From: Mixophyes australis
Lineage: Eukaryota > Chordata > Amphibia > Anura > Limnodynastidae
Length of the DNA: 64,000 nucleotides
NCBI GenBank assembly: GCA_036250195.1
Contig: JAVHZZ010000003.1
Span: forward strand, 299,170,565 to 299,234,564
Direction: 5' to 3'
In this document: positions 21,021-29,189 of the stretch, piece after piece
Numbering within the stretch: the stretch's first letter is position 1
Layout: every line of letters begins with the position of its first letter
The notes under the pieces: model-generated
Told to the model about the DNA's origin: nothing
The model's database searches: none
The model's input: only the letters and a program-made list of their open reading frames with translations
Position numbers and translations under genes: made by a program

Positions 21021-21960
21021 GATTAGACTGAATTCTGTTTTATATTAGTAGTACTTTTATTATTATTACTCTGTGTCATACGTAGAAAGCCTCTACGGAG
21101 AAGATAATGCATAGATGAGTATAAATGTTCACAAAAATGACTACATATAAAAGTGGCTTTTTGTTGTTGTATTGGTAGATAATTTGACTGTTATCGGCAC
21201 AATAACCGTTCAGGGAGTTTATATTTCATACAACCCACTCTCCTGGCTGGACTGTGGATATGAGGTATTCAAAGCGGGCAAGATATAGGGCTAGATTTAC
21301 TAACAGGCGTGTTTATAAACCCGCCGTCTTTGGCGGCGGTTTAGCCATTGCCGGATTTACTAAGGCTAAACCCGCCGTCCAAACGGCCAGAAATGATGTT
21401 TCCAAACCCGCCTCTGTATAAAGCGCCATGACGGTTTCAACAATGTTCAACATACAAACAGCCGGATTTACTATTAGGGGGTTTATAAAGCCGCCGGAAA
21501 ACCGCCATTCAATAGACCAAAATGAAAGCGCTGCTTGTGAGCGGCGAGATTGTTCAAACAGTGTGCTGTTTCAGGTATTTGGTCAATCAGAACAGAAGGA
21601 AAAGGGCCATTTCATGTTCAAAGTTTTTTCCTTTGGGATTGTATATGTTAAAAGGCCAGTGTCTTGTAATTGCAGTGTTGTTTTGGTTTCTTTTTCTCTT
21701 GTGTCTTCCCACCATGCAATTTATTTACTGATTTCCACATTTGTTGTTTTTTTTTTAATATTGCAACAAAACCCTTAACAGAGTGTAAAAGCAATTCTAA
21801 TGTACTCAATAAAGAATGGGTTTCTGGCTGATGACTCCTCTGCTGCGTCCTCACACATCTGCACAGCACAAATTCAATGAGGCACATACCCACTAGTAGA
21901 GGTGTGTTATAGCGCACCTTTGTACTTTGGTAAACTAGGTTCAGGTTACTAGAATAATCT

Positions 21961-22185
21961 GGTGGGGTGGCTATGTATGCACCTGAAAAGGGGTCTGATA
22001 TTATCCTGGCTGGCTGTTTGATACATAATCTAGCAATACATCAACTTACCCCACCGATTATTGCAGTAGACAGTGAAGAAGAAGGGGTCCGTGTCACATC
22101 TGGTGATGTGCAGAGCACAGAGGGCGGAAGGGAGATTAGAGACCGTCTAATTGCAAACTACTTTACGTGTAAGTACATAGTATGA
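21961..22185 (+). pseudogene. C-terminal exon of a HARBI1-like transposase
   Basis: The translation 'MYAPEKGSDIILAGCLIHNL' (from 21973) followed by an acidic linker and 'REIRDRLIANYF' is the C-terminal end of PIF/Harbinger transposases, where the family usually shows PEK...ACC.LHN. Here one of the paired cysteines is glycine. No upstream exons with the DDE residues are found between 21288 and this exon, so the enzyme was lost by internal deletion. It converges on the minus-strand Myb-like gene, the usual two-gene arrangement in this superfamily. Confidence 0.8.
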
Positions 22186-22515
22186 AAAACATTTATTGAT
22201 CAAAAATGTGTTTTATGTGAGTGCAATTTTTTTATTTTATTTTAAATGTTTTGTAAATTGGAACCTTTAAAAACAGGATAGTGTGTACTCCTCATGTGGT
22301 AAATATGAACATCACTGGAATGTGACAATCAGAGGTCAATGTTTAAGTGAAATTAGTGCATAGTGTTTAAAACATCAGTATACTCTTGTTTAATTAGCAG
22401 AAAAGAAACACTGACACCATAGAAATTTAACTGCATTTATTGCAGATCACAATAAATAATAACGTATAATGCTTACACAAACTTTTGAAAACATTAAGCA
22501 ATAATAATTATTGCA

Positions 22516-24576
22516 CTAGCGACGCCTTTTTGCAGGCATATCACAATGCTTGGTGCCACTCTCTCCCCTCCCTCGCCCACCCCTGGTGCGAGCACCTCTC
22601 CTTGGAGGAGTACTCTGTACAGATCTGCTAGGCGTACTAGCGGTACTGGTGGTGGCTGAAGACATAGGTGCCGGTAAACGGGCTACAATTTCTGAATGTA
22701 GTTGCCCTGCTAGCCGAGTTACATTGGCATTCCCCTCACGTACTGTGGAATGTAAGGCCTCCACAGCCCCAGTCATTTGGGCCAGCTGCACATTGGTCTG
22801 TTCTAAAGCTGTTGCCAGACGGTTGATTCCAGCAGGGAGTTGACTATTGGAGCGGTGTATCCGCCTCAACTGGGCCGCAATTTGGGACATGTGGCGAGTT
22901 TGCCTGTCCATGAACATTGTTTGCTGCTGCTGGAATGCGCCAATAGACAGCGCCATTTCTCTGGCTGGGTCCATACTTTCAGGTGCAGGTTGGTGGTGTG
23001 ATGGTTCAGCAGGGCCAGGTGAAACTTCCTGGAGGCCAGACACAGGGGCATCCACTGTTACCAGGGTGATGGTCGTTTGATCCTCTGGCTCAGGGGACAT
23101 TTCCAGGGACTCCGCCTGAGGTGCCTGGTATGAAGAGGGCCCTGTGTATGAAAAATGACGGTAAGTATATAGTATATAATATGTTTGTATATTGCATTCT
23201 GAACACTGGATAGGAAAGAATATTCTTTAGCAACTACAGATTCTTTCACAATGTTTGCATTCCTGATTTCTTGTCCTATGCTACCTGCTTAAGGATGCAC
23301 TTATTATCCTTTTAATACCCATTATCATTTGGACTATGTATGGCTGAGGGGGATAAAAAAAGCAAAGTCTTTTTAACCTACAAATATAAGCATTTAGTCA
23401 GCCAAATGCTGCTAGACCGTGCTTTGGGGTAAACTACTACTATTTTAGTACTCCCTCTGTGTAGTACATGCTGGATTATTTTGACTAAACTGCATGCTAT
23501 AAAAAGTGGAGATGTTGCCTATAGCAACCAATCAGATTTTAGCTGTCATTTTGTTGAATGCAATAAATAAAGTAAAGGTATATTCTGATGGGTTTCTATA
23601 GGCAACATATCAGTTTAGTAAAATGTAACCCTAAGTTCTCATTGCAAACAATTAAAAAAAAAAACCCAAAAACATTGACAGCAACATTTGCACAGAAAAT
23701 CAATTAACTCCATTATTTCTCTCCTAAACAGAAATCACGCACCTGCTTGCTCGTCTGTGCCCGAATCTCTCGCTGAAGGTGGAGGTGTAGGTCTGGGACT
23801 GGGACTGAACTGCGGTCCTGGCGATTCTGGAAGTATTAGAAAAAGCATACCAAGTATTTGCAGCAAATAACTATGCAAAAATATACAGTTAATTAAAAAA
23901 ATGTGTTTGCAAATAAAAAAAAAACGTTTTTTTTTCAAATAAATTGCCCTTTACAAACTAATAAAAATTTCACTTTTAAAAAAAGAAAAATACATTTAAA
24001 AAGAAAAAAGCATTTAAAAAAAAACAACAACATTTAAAATACTGTTAGGGTAAAAAAACCAAATAACTCACCAACTACTTGGCCAAAAGAGGGCGAATCC
24101 GTGTCTTGCACGTTTATCCCCTCAACAATCTCTGCCGGCATTATCTGGCGCAGCTCCTCCTCGTACGTGGTGTACTCAAAACGAAGAGGGGGGCCACCAC
24201 CCGTGCGCCTTGTTGCCCTCCTTTCCTGGGCCATCTTCTCTTTAAGCCTCCTCTTAATATCAGAGAAGCGCTTGCGGCAGTGCGCCACTGTCCTCTTTAG
24301 TGGGCCCACTGCGTTCACGGCCTCACAGACTCTCCCCCACTGTTGGTGACGCCGCCTTAGAGGAGTCCGGGCTGCCAGGTTGCCTAGGATGACCTCGTAG
24401 CATGGAATGATGTTGTGCACCAACACACAATTCTCATCATGTGAGAAACGCACATTCCTCCCTGTCTTGGTCTTCCTGCCCTGTCCTGTCTCCTCAACCT
24501 CTCCCTCTCCCTCCTCTGACCCCTCAACCTCCATCTCCCTCTCCTCAGCCTGTTCTCCCCTCCTATCTCTGGACAT
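22516..24576 (-). CDS. Harbinger-associated Myb/SANT-like protein, three exons
   Basis: I predict exons 24576-24072, 23826-23743 and 23141-22516, with introns 24071-23827 (GTGAGT...CAG) and 23742-23142 (GTGCGT...CAG). All junctions are in phase 1 and the total is 1215 nt, 404 residues plus stop, without interruption. Exon 1 encodes an acidic N-terminus and a Myb/SANT-like helix-turn-helix (about residues 40-118, W80, basic RKRFSDIKRRLKEK). Exon 2 is Pro/Ser-rich. Exon 3 encodes a helical Gln-rich segment (QQQQTMFMDRQ...) and ends in a basic RGGRGRGE / PAKRRR tail, a likely nuclear signal. In Harbinger elements such a protein binds the element ends and brings the transposase into the nucleus; here that role is inferred. 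The TATA box is at 24911-24918. The intact structure implies a young element. Confidence 0.85.
23473..23632. mobile_element. Degenerate palindromic MITE in intron 2 of the Myb-like gene
   Basis: 'gatgttgcctatagcaacca' followed by the inverted 'ctataggcaacat' shows another copy of the GGGCTAGATTT-type MITE, more diverged than those at 33495 or 47298. It lies wholly inside the predicted intron 23742-23142. Confidence 0.7.
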
Positions 24577-24910
24577 AATGACAAATAAATGCCAAACAGA
24601 GAAAACACAGAAAGACTTACAAACACAAAGGACAAACTACACTAAATACAGACACACTCTCCACACAGGCACACACAAGTAACACAGACAAAGGACAAGT
24701 CAAATACAAAAAATACAAGACAGAAAATAAAAGAGAAAATAAATGTACAAAACAGAAAAATACCACAGGACTACTCACACTTCAATCAGATATCGCTCCA
24801 CCAATCCACCAAAGTCCAACTCTCACCAACTCTCACAAAGCACAAACCAACTAACTCCTCTCTCAAAACTCCTCAAAACCCTATCAGAGAAAAAAGTGTC
24901 AGGCCAGTGG

Positions 24911-24918
24911 TTTATATA
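24911..24918 (-). promoter_or_regulatory. TATA box of the Myb-like gene
   Basis: Minus-strand TATATAAA, 335 bp upstream of the Myb-like start codon and near the former right end of the Harbinger element. The LTR retrotransposon begins 18 bp farther upstream, so it replaced all more distal promoter sequence. Confidence 0.6.
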
Positions 24919-25140
24919 GGGCTTGTAATGTCAAATTGTGGAGGGACAGAAGATGCCAGAGCCGGTGCCCGTGAAGAGGGCGAAGATATCCGGCAGCGCT
25001 GTGCCCCTGGAGGGGCTGAAGAGGTCCCCGATGGTGCCCAGCAGGAAGAAAGAAGAGAAGAAGAACTTACCCGTCCATCGATCCAGCGGCGGTGAGTATA
25101 ACTTCTTTCTTGCAGGTCCTGTGCGCGGGGGAAGGATGAG

Positions 25141-25312
25141 CCAATCAGGGCTCATCTTTCCCCGCTGGCCAATCAGCGGCCGGATGCGCGAGCCAATCGC
25201 GGCTCGCGCCCGGCCATTCAAAAGATTGGCGCCGACGCGAGCCAATCAGCGCTCGCGCCGGCTGATGACGTCACGCCAGCGACTATATAAGTCGCCGGGT
25301 GGCGCCATTTTG
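25141..25312 (+). promoter_or_regulatory. U3 promoter: five CCAAT boxes, CRE, TATA, YY1-like start
   Basis: CCAAT at 25141, 25169, 25193 and 25242 and inverted ATTGG at 25225-25229 are spaced 24-32, 32 and 17 bp. A palindromic CRE TGACGTCA follows at 25266-25273, TATATAAG at 25284-25291 and CGCCATTTTGG (YY1-like, at the expected start site) at 25302-25312. This is a complete Pol II promoter architecture. The same set occurs in the 3' LTR 3562 bp downstream, apart from one substitution between the CRE and TATA. Confidence 0.85.
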
Positions 25313-25647
25313 GCAGAAGTCCGTCGGCGGAGAAGAGAGAGGACGTCTCTTCAAGACGTCCATCAACAGAGCCAGCAGCAGCGGCGGCAGGGGGCCCTTG
25401 TAAGGGCCGTGAGCTACCCTGCCGCCAGAAGACTTCTATCAAGCCGCCGGAGCGGAGATCGTCGGCGGGGAGCCCTTGTCAGGGCTGAGAGCGCCCCCGC
25501 CCCAGCTGCAAGTGGAGACCCAGCGCCGAAGCGGAGAAGAGGCGCCGCCGGCTGGAGGGTCTGGAAGACCCGGAGAAAGAAACAGAAGACGGCGTGTCAA
25601 GTTGAGTATCCTGCGCAGAGCAGGTAAGTAGACTCAACAATAACGTC

Positions 25648-26148
25648 GGGCACTAGGCCCGTGGGCACAGTCGGGCACAAGGCCCGTGGGCACGTGAATT
25701 AGGGGCACAAGGCCCAGGGACCTGGGCACTAGGCCCCAACGAGTTTAGTGGGCCAGTAGGCCATTAGTATACATATGATAAAGGGGACAAGCCCCAGTTA
25801 GTTAGTGAGGGGGACTCTGAGCCCCAGGTATACAAGGGCACAAGGCCCTTAGGTAGTTAGTGGCCCAGAGGCCATAGGAAGGCCAGAGGGCCTGATTAGG
25901 GGCTAGTAGCCGTCTGCTATTAAGGGCACAAGGCCCTCAGTTAGTTAGGAAGGCCACAGGCCTCAGGCAGGGGCTAGGACCCCTAGGTAGTAGGGCACAA
26001 GGCCCTAGTGAGTGGGCTCAGAGCCCTGAGTTAGAGAGGGGGCTGAGGCCCATTAATCTGAGCACAAGGCTCTGTGTGTAGCTGGGCAGAGACCCATGGT
26101 GTGTAGGGCATAAGGCCCTGGTGGTGTGTGATAGAGGCGTGAGAGCCT
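25648..26148 (+). repeat. Array of ~23 short compensatory hairpins in the LTR
   Basis: The commonest unit GGGCACAAGGCCC (25673, 25703, 25836, 25924, 25993) is a 4-bp stem with an ACAAG loop. Others keep pairing with changed stems: GGCCAGTAGGCC (25751), GGGGACAAGCCCC (25783), GGGCTCAGAGCCC (26014), GAGCACAAGGCTC (26060), TGGGCAGAGACCCA (26083), GGGCATAAGGCCC (26107), AGGCGTGAGAGCCT (26134). Units are separated by A/T-rich spacers, often 'ttagttag'. The array lies downstream of the TATA box and splice donor, so it would be in the RNA leader. Confidence 0.85.
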
Positions 26149-27264
26149 TGTGAGTGTAGGCGCGGTCCTGGGTGAGGTGAGCACACGTGGTTAGGAGGTG
26201 CAGTAGAGCGGAGGCTCCTGTGGTGCTGTAGCAACCTGCTGGTTGGCTAGCAGCGGTGTGCTCTGGTAAGTAGCGTGCAAAGTACTGTAGACTGTATTTA
26301 TTCTGTCTGTGTGGCGAGTGTAGTTTACATTACAGTATTTTGGGTGTGCTATATAACTGTGTCCAGGGGCAAGACGTCAGGCCCCCATTAAAGGTAGGCG
26401 CTTGTTCCTGTGGTTTTCCTGTGTTAACCCGTGCTGTGGGGACAAGTGTAAGTAACAGCATACACATAGTCAGGGGAGAACACACGTAGTTTTCCTGTCC
26501 CTTAGGTCCCCGGGGTCACACTGGTACCCGGAGGGGGGTGGCTGAGTGAGTTGGTGGCAGTGCAGCACACCTTGAGGCAGTTCCAGGGGCGGCCGTGGTT
26601 CTGATCAAGGGTCCTCAAGGCCGGTTCCGTGCAGGCGGACCTGTGGTTCCGGACGTAGGGACACGTGTGAGATACCCGAGTACAGGCAGTCGGGCGGTTC
26701 AGTTCGATCGGCTGTTCCGTGCGGCAGTCGGCCCGCGGGTTAGTGTGCTGTTCTACTGAGCCTCAGCCGGGCTTAAAGAACCCGTACTTAGGGCCTGTGT
26801 GTGACTCCATAGCAAGAAGGCAGCTTCTTGGTACGACCTGGGTGAGGGGGTTAGGAACCGCCCTCCGGTTTAGGCTGTGAACACCGGCTGGTGTTCCCCG
26901 TAGCGTGTAAGTGAGTAGTTCCGTTAGTGCACCACACTTAGTTAGTCATAGTGTTTGACTTAGTTGCGTTGCCGACCATTAGAACGTTGGTAGGGTCGGG
27001 TCGCCGTTGTAGTCAGTCCAGTTTTGTGGGTGCCATCTTAGTCCCACGGAGAGCGTAGAGGGAGGCTGTGTGTTCTTGTCATCCGCAGGAGTCGGGAAGG
27101 TGCAGGAGAGCCGGATCGGAAGTGGGAGTGTCCCGGTGAGTATCACGCTCGATTCCCCCTTTCGGTTAGGCCCTCACCGGCAGGTGTGTGAGGTACTTGA
27201 GGCGGGATTAGTCCTTGGATTAGTCTTGGCCTTCAGTGCCTGTAGTCCCCCGCGTCTTGGCAAG

Positions 27265-27270
27265 AATAAA
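27265..27270 (+). terminator. Poly(A) signal of the LTR
   Basis: AATAAA, with GT-rich sequence about 35-50 bp downstream. In the 3' LTR it is at 30827-30832, where it would end the genomic transcript. Confidence 0.65.
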
Positions 27271-27532
27271 GTGAGGAGGCGGCAAGGAGCTTGGACTGAC
27301 CGTGTCCTTGTGCTTTGCCGTAGTCTCAGACAGCCCTTACCTGGTAGGCACGGCCGTAATCTCTGCCTCTATCTTAGAGGGACGTGATTGGAGGTGACTG
27401 CGGCTGCGGATCTGCTGGGATTGGATCGCAGCTGGGAAATCGGAAGCGGACTGGAGGTGACCATCGTTTTCAAGGTGAGTCCTTTTGTGTTGCGTCTGTC
27501 CCTGTCTTTTCCCCGCAGGGGGCGTTACATTT

Positions 27533-27550
27533 TGGCGTAGTCGGCAGGAT
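27533..27550 (+). other. Primer-binding site complementary to tRNA-Ser
   Basis: TGGCGTAGTCGGCAGGAT begins three bases after the LTR end. It is the reverse complement of the 3' end of a vertebrate tRNA-Ser (AGA/TGA type, ...ATCCTGCCGACTACG plus CCA) over all 18 bases, from my memory of that tRNA. Position and length fit a minus-strand DNA primer site. Confidence 0.85.
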
Positions 27551-27555
27551 CAACG

Positions 27556-28209
27556 ATGGCTCATCGGGGGATCATTCCGCTGTACGAGGGATACAGCTGT
27601 GTCATCTCTCGTGACGAAGTGGCAGCGTTCACGAAGCAAATCCTGGAACGTTGTGAGACAAGGAAGAAGAAGAACAAAGGTACTAAACGGCAACCGGTGG
27701 AAGAAATGCTGTGCTGGAAGTGTGGGTTGCCTGGACACTTCGCATACCAGTGCCCAGTTGCCGAGGAGCTCTTTGGTGAATGGGAGGACGAAGAAGTCTC
27801 CGATGAATGGGAAGACGTAGAAGTCTTCGAGTGGAAGGACGAGGAAGCCTTCCATCCATGGTCTCAAGAGAAGTCGGAATCTGGAGGGAAGGATCGGCAG
27901 AGCCTGCTGACTGTTGGATCGCAGGTGATCGTCCCGTCCAAGCAAGATTCGCGACAGGAATACCGCGTCCGCCGGATGCTGGAGCTGGGGTATTGGAGAC
28001 GTCGGATACGTCAGACGACTTGTCCGTGGCTGTGGAAGAGTTGGTCCCTGAAGACGAAGGGAGAACTGAGCAGACCCTCCACGGGGCAACGTTGTGTCCG
28101 GAGACATGTGAAGATGTCTGCCCGGTGGTACCTGAGAGGATGGAAGCCATCAGTACCCCGGAAGAGAGAGCTGCTGAAGAAGTACTGCCTGGAGAAGACT
28201 GTACTTTAG
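27556..28209 (+). CDS. Gag-like protein with one zinc knuckle
   Basis: A 217-codon frame starting six bases after the primer-binding site. It has one CCHC zinc knuckle (C53, C56, H61, C66, spacing CX2CX4HX4C) preceded by a basic stretch (RKKKNKGTKR, 36-45) and followed by a strongly acidic segment (70-100) with repeated WED/WKD motifs. The knuckle suggests an RNA-binding nucleocapsid function; matrix and capsid regions are not recognisable in only 50 residues before it. After about residue 125 the composition changes while the -1 frame becomes the acidic, better-looking one, so either a frameshift mutation or ribosomal frameshifting near 27900-28000 is likely. It is much shorter than ordinary gag. 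Confidence 0.6.
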   Translation: MAHRGIIPLYEGYSCVISRDEVAAFTKQILERCETRKKKNKGTKRQPVEEMLCWKCGLPGHFAYQCPVAEELFGEWEDEEVSDEWEDVEVFEWKDEEAFHPWSQEKSESGGKDRQSLLTVGSQVIVPSKQDSRQEYRVRRMLELGYWRRRIRQTTCPWLWKSWSLKTKGELSRPSTGQRCVRRHVKMSARWYLRGWKPSVPRKRELLKKYCLEKTVL

Positions 28210-29189
28210 AGAGCGCAGCTGGAGAGTGGTGGATGTTGTCACCTTCTGAAGAAGCTTCCCGCACAACCGAGGAGGTATCGGACGGATGGGAGGTTCCGGC
28301 ATGCGCCGAGGAAGAGACTCCCTGGATACCGACTTCGGGTGAGGAAGTTGCCAGGATGGTGTGGATCCTGCGCGAGAGGGCCTTACCGCGAAGGACCCGG
28401 TGGACGCAAGTCAGGGATGCCGGTAAGCGACCCTTGGAGGTGGACGTAGAGGAGAAGACGTTGATTGTGGGGACCACAATGGAAAAAGGCGGCGGAAATG
28501 TGGAGGGACAGAAGATGCCAGAGCCGGTGCCCGTGAAGAGGGCGAAGATATCCGGCAGCGCTGTGCCCCTGGAGGGGCTGAAGAGGTCCCCGATGGTGCC
28601 CAGCAGGAAGAAAGAAGAGAAGAAGAACTTACCCGTCCATCGATCCAGCGGCGGTGAGTATAACTTCTTTCTTGCAGGTCCTGTGCGCGGGGGAAGGATG
28701 AGCCAATCAGGGCTCATCTTTCCCCGCTGGCCAATCAGCGGCCGGATGCGCGAGCCAATCGCGGCTCGCGCCCGGCCATTCAAAAGATTGGCGCCGACGC
28801 GAGCCAATCAGCGCTCGCGCCGGCTGATGACGTCACGCCGGCGACTATATAAGTCGCCGGGTGGCGCCATTTTGGCAGAAGTCCGTCGGCGGAGAAGAGA
28901 GAGGACGTCTCTTCAAGACGTCCATCAACAGAGCCAGCAGCAGCGGCGGCAGGGGGCCCTTGTAAGGGCCGTGAGCTACCCTGCCGCCAGAAGACTTCTA
29001 TCAAGCCGCCGGAGCGGAGATCGTCGGCGGGGAGCCCTTGTCAGGGCTGAGAGCGCCCCCGCCCCAGCTGCAAGTGGAGACCCAGCGCCGAAGCGGAGAA
29101 GAGGCGCCGCCGGCTGGAGGGTCTGGAAGACCCGGAGAAAGAAACAGAAGACGGCGTGTCAAGTTGAGTATCCTGCGCAGAGCAGGTAA
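27807..29189 (+). CDS. Acidic open frame reading through into the 3' LTR
   Basis: A frame of 460 codons in -1 relation to the zinc-knuckle frame. Residues from about 60 to 210 are rich in Glu/Asp and Thr/Ser with no domain I recognise. The frame then crosses the interior/LTR boundary at 28499 without a stop and continues through a basic, nuclear-signal-like part (VPVKRAKISG, SRKKEEKKN) to a splice-donor-like GGCG/GTGAGTAT at about 28652. The rest lies in promoter sequence and is unlikely to be coding. The ATG at 27807 is only the first in frame; the true entry point is unknown. It could encode an accessory protein overlapping U3; no homologue comes to mind. Confidence 0.4.
   Translation: MGRRRSLRVEGRGSLPSMVSREVGIWREGSAEPADCWIAGDRPVQARFATGIPRPPDAGAGVLETSDTSDDLSVAVEELVPEDEGRTEQTLHGATLCPETCEDVCPVVPERMEAISTPEERAAEEVLPGEDCTLESAAGEWWMLSPSEEASRTTEEVSDGWEVPACAEEETPWIPTSGEEVARMVWILRERALPRRTRWTQVRDAGKRPLEVDVEEKTLIVGTTMEKGGGNVEGQKMPEPVPVKRAKISGSAVPLEGLKRSPMVPSRKKEEKKNLPVHRSSGGEYNFFLAGPVRGGRMSQSGLIFPRWPISGRMREPIAARARPFKRLAPTRANQRSRRLMTSRRRLYKSPGGAILAEVRRRRRERTSLQDVHQQSQQQRRQGALVRAVSYPAARRLLSSRRSGDRRRGALVRAESAPAPAASGDPAPKRRRGAAGWRVWKTRRKKQKTACQVEYPAQSR
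28481..28498 (+). other. Polypurine tract
   Basis: GGAAAAAGGCGGCGGAAA, purine except for two C, abuts the 3' LTR and is in the right place for plus-strand DNA priming. Confidence 0.65.

Larger units (their letters stand above)
24937..27529 (+). repeat. 5' LTR (2593 bp)
   Basis: From TGTGGAGG to CGTTACA. Order of signals: a coding-like purine-rich start, CCAAT boxes, CRE, TATA, a splice donor at 25624 (CAG/GTAAGTAG), the hairpin array (25648-26148), several further GT/AG-like sites, the poly(A) signal 27265-27270 and a strong acceptor TTTTCCCCGCAG ending at 27518. With start near 25312 and polyadenylation shortly after 27270, the R region would be about 2 kb, unusually long. Confidence 0.95.

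Noticed and set aside
22516..24576. Host Myb-related gene
   Set aside because: It lies between Harbinger termini, opposite a Harbinger transposase exon, so it belongs to the transposon.
25263..25280. Hammerhead ribozyme core (CTGATGA)
   Set aside because: No matching GAAA and cleavage-site context follows; the string is part of the CRE. No ribozyme was seen in the Penelope remnant either.
24938..25627. 229-codon frame in the 5' LTR as a host or viral gene
   Set aside because: It spans CCAAT boxes, the CRE, the TATA box and the leader. Only its first ~50 codons may be coding, and then as the end of the interior frame in the 3' LTR.
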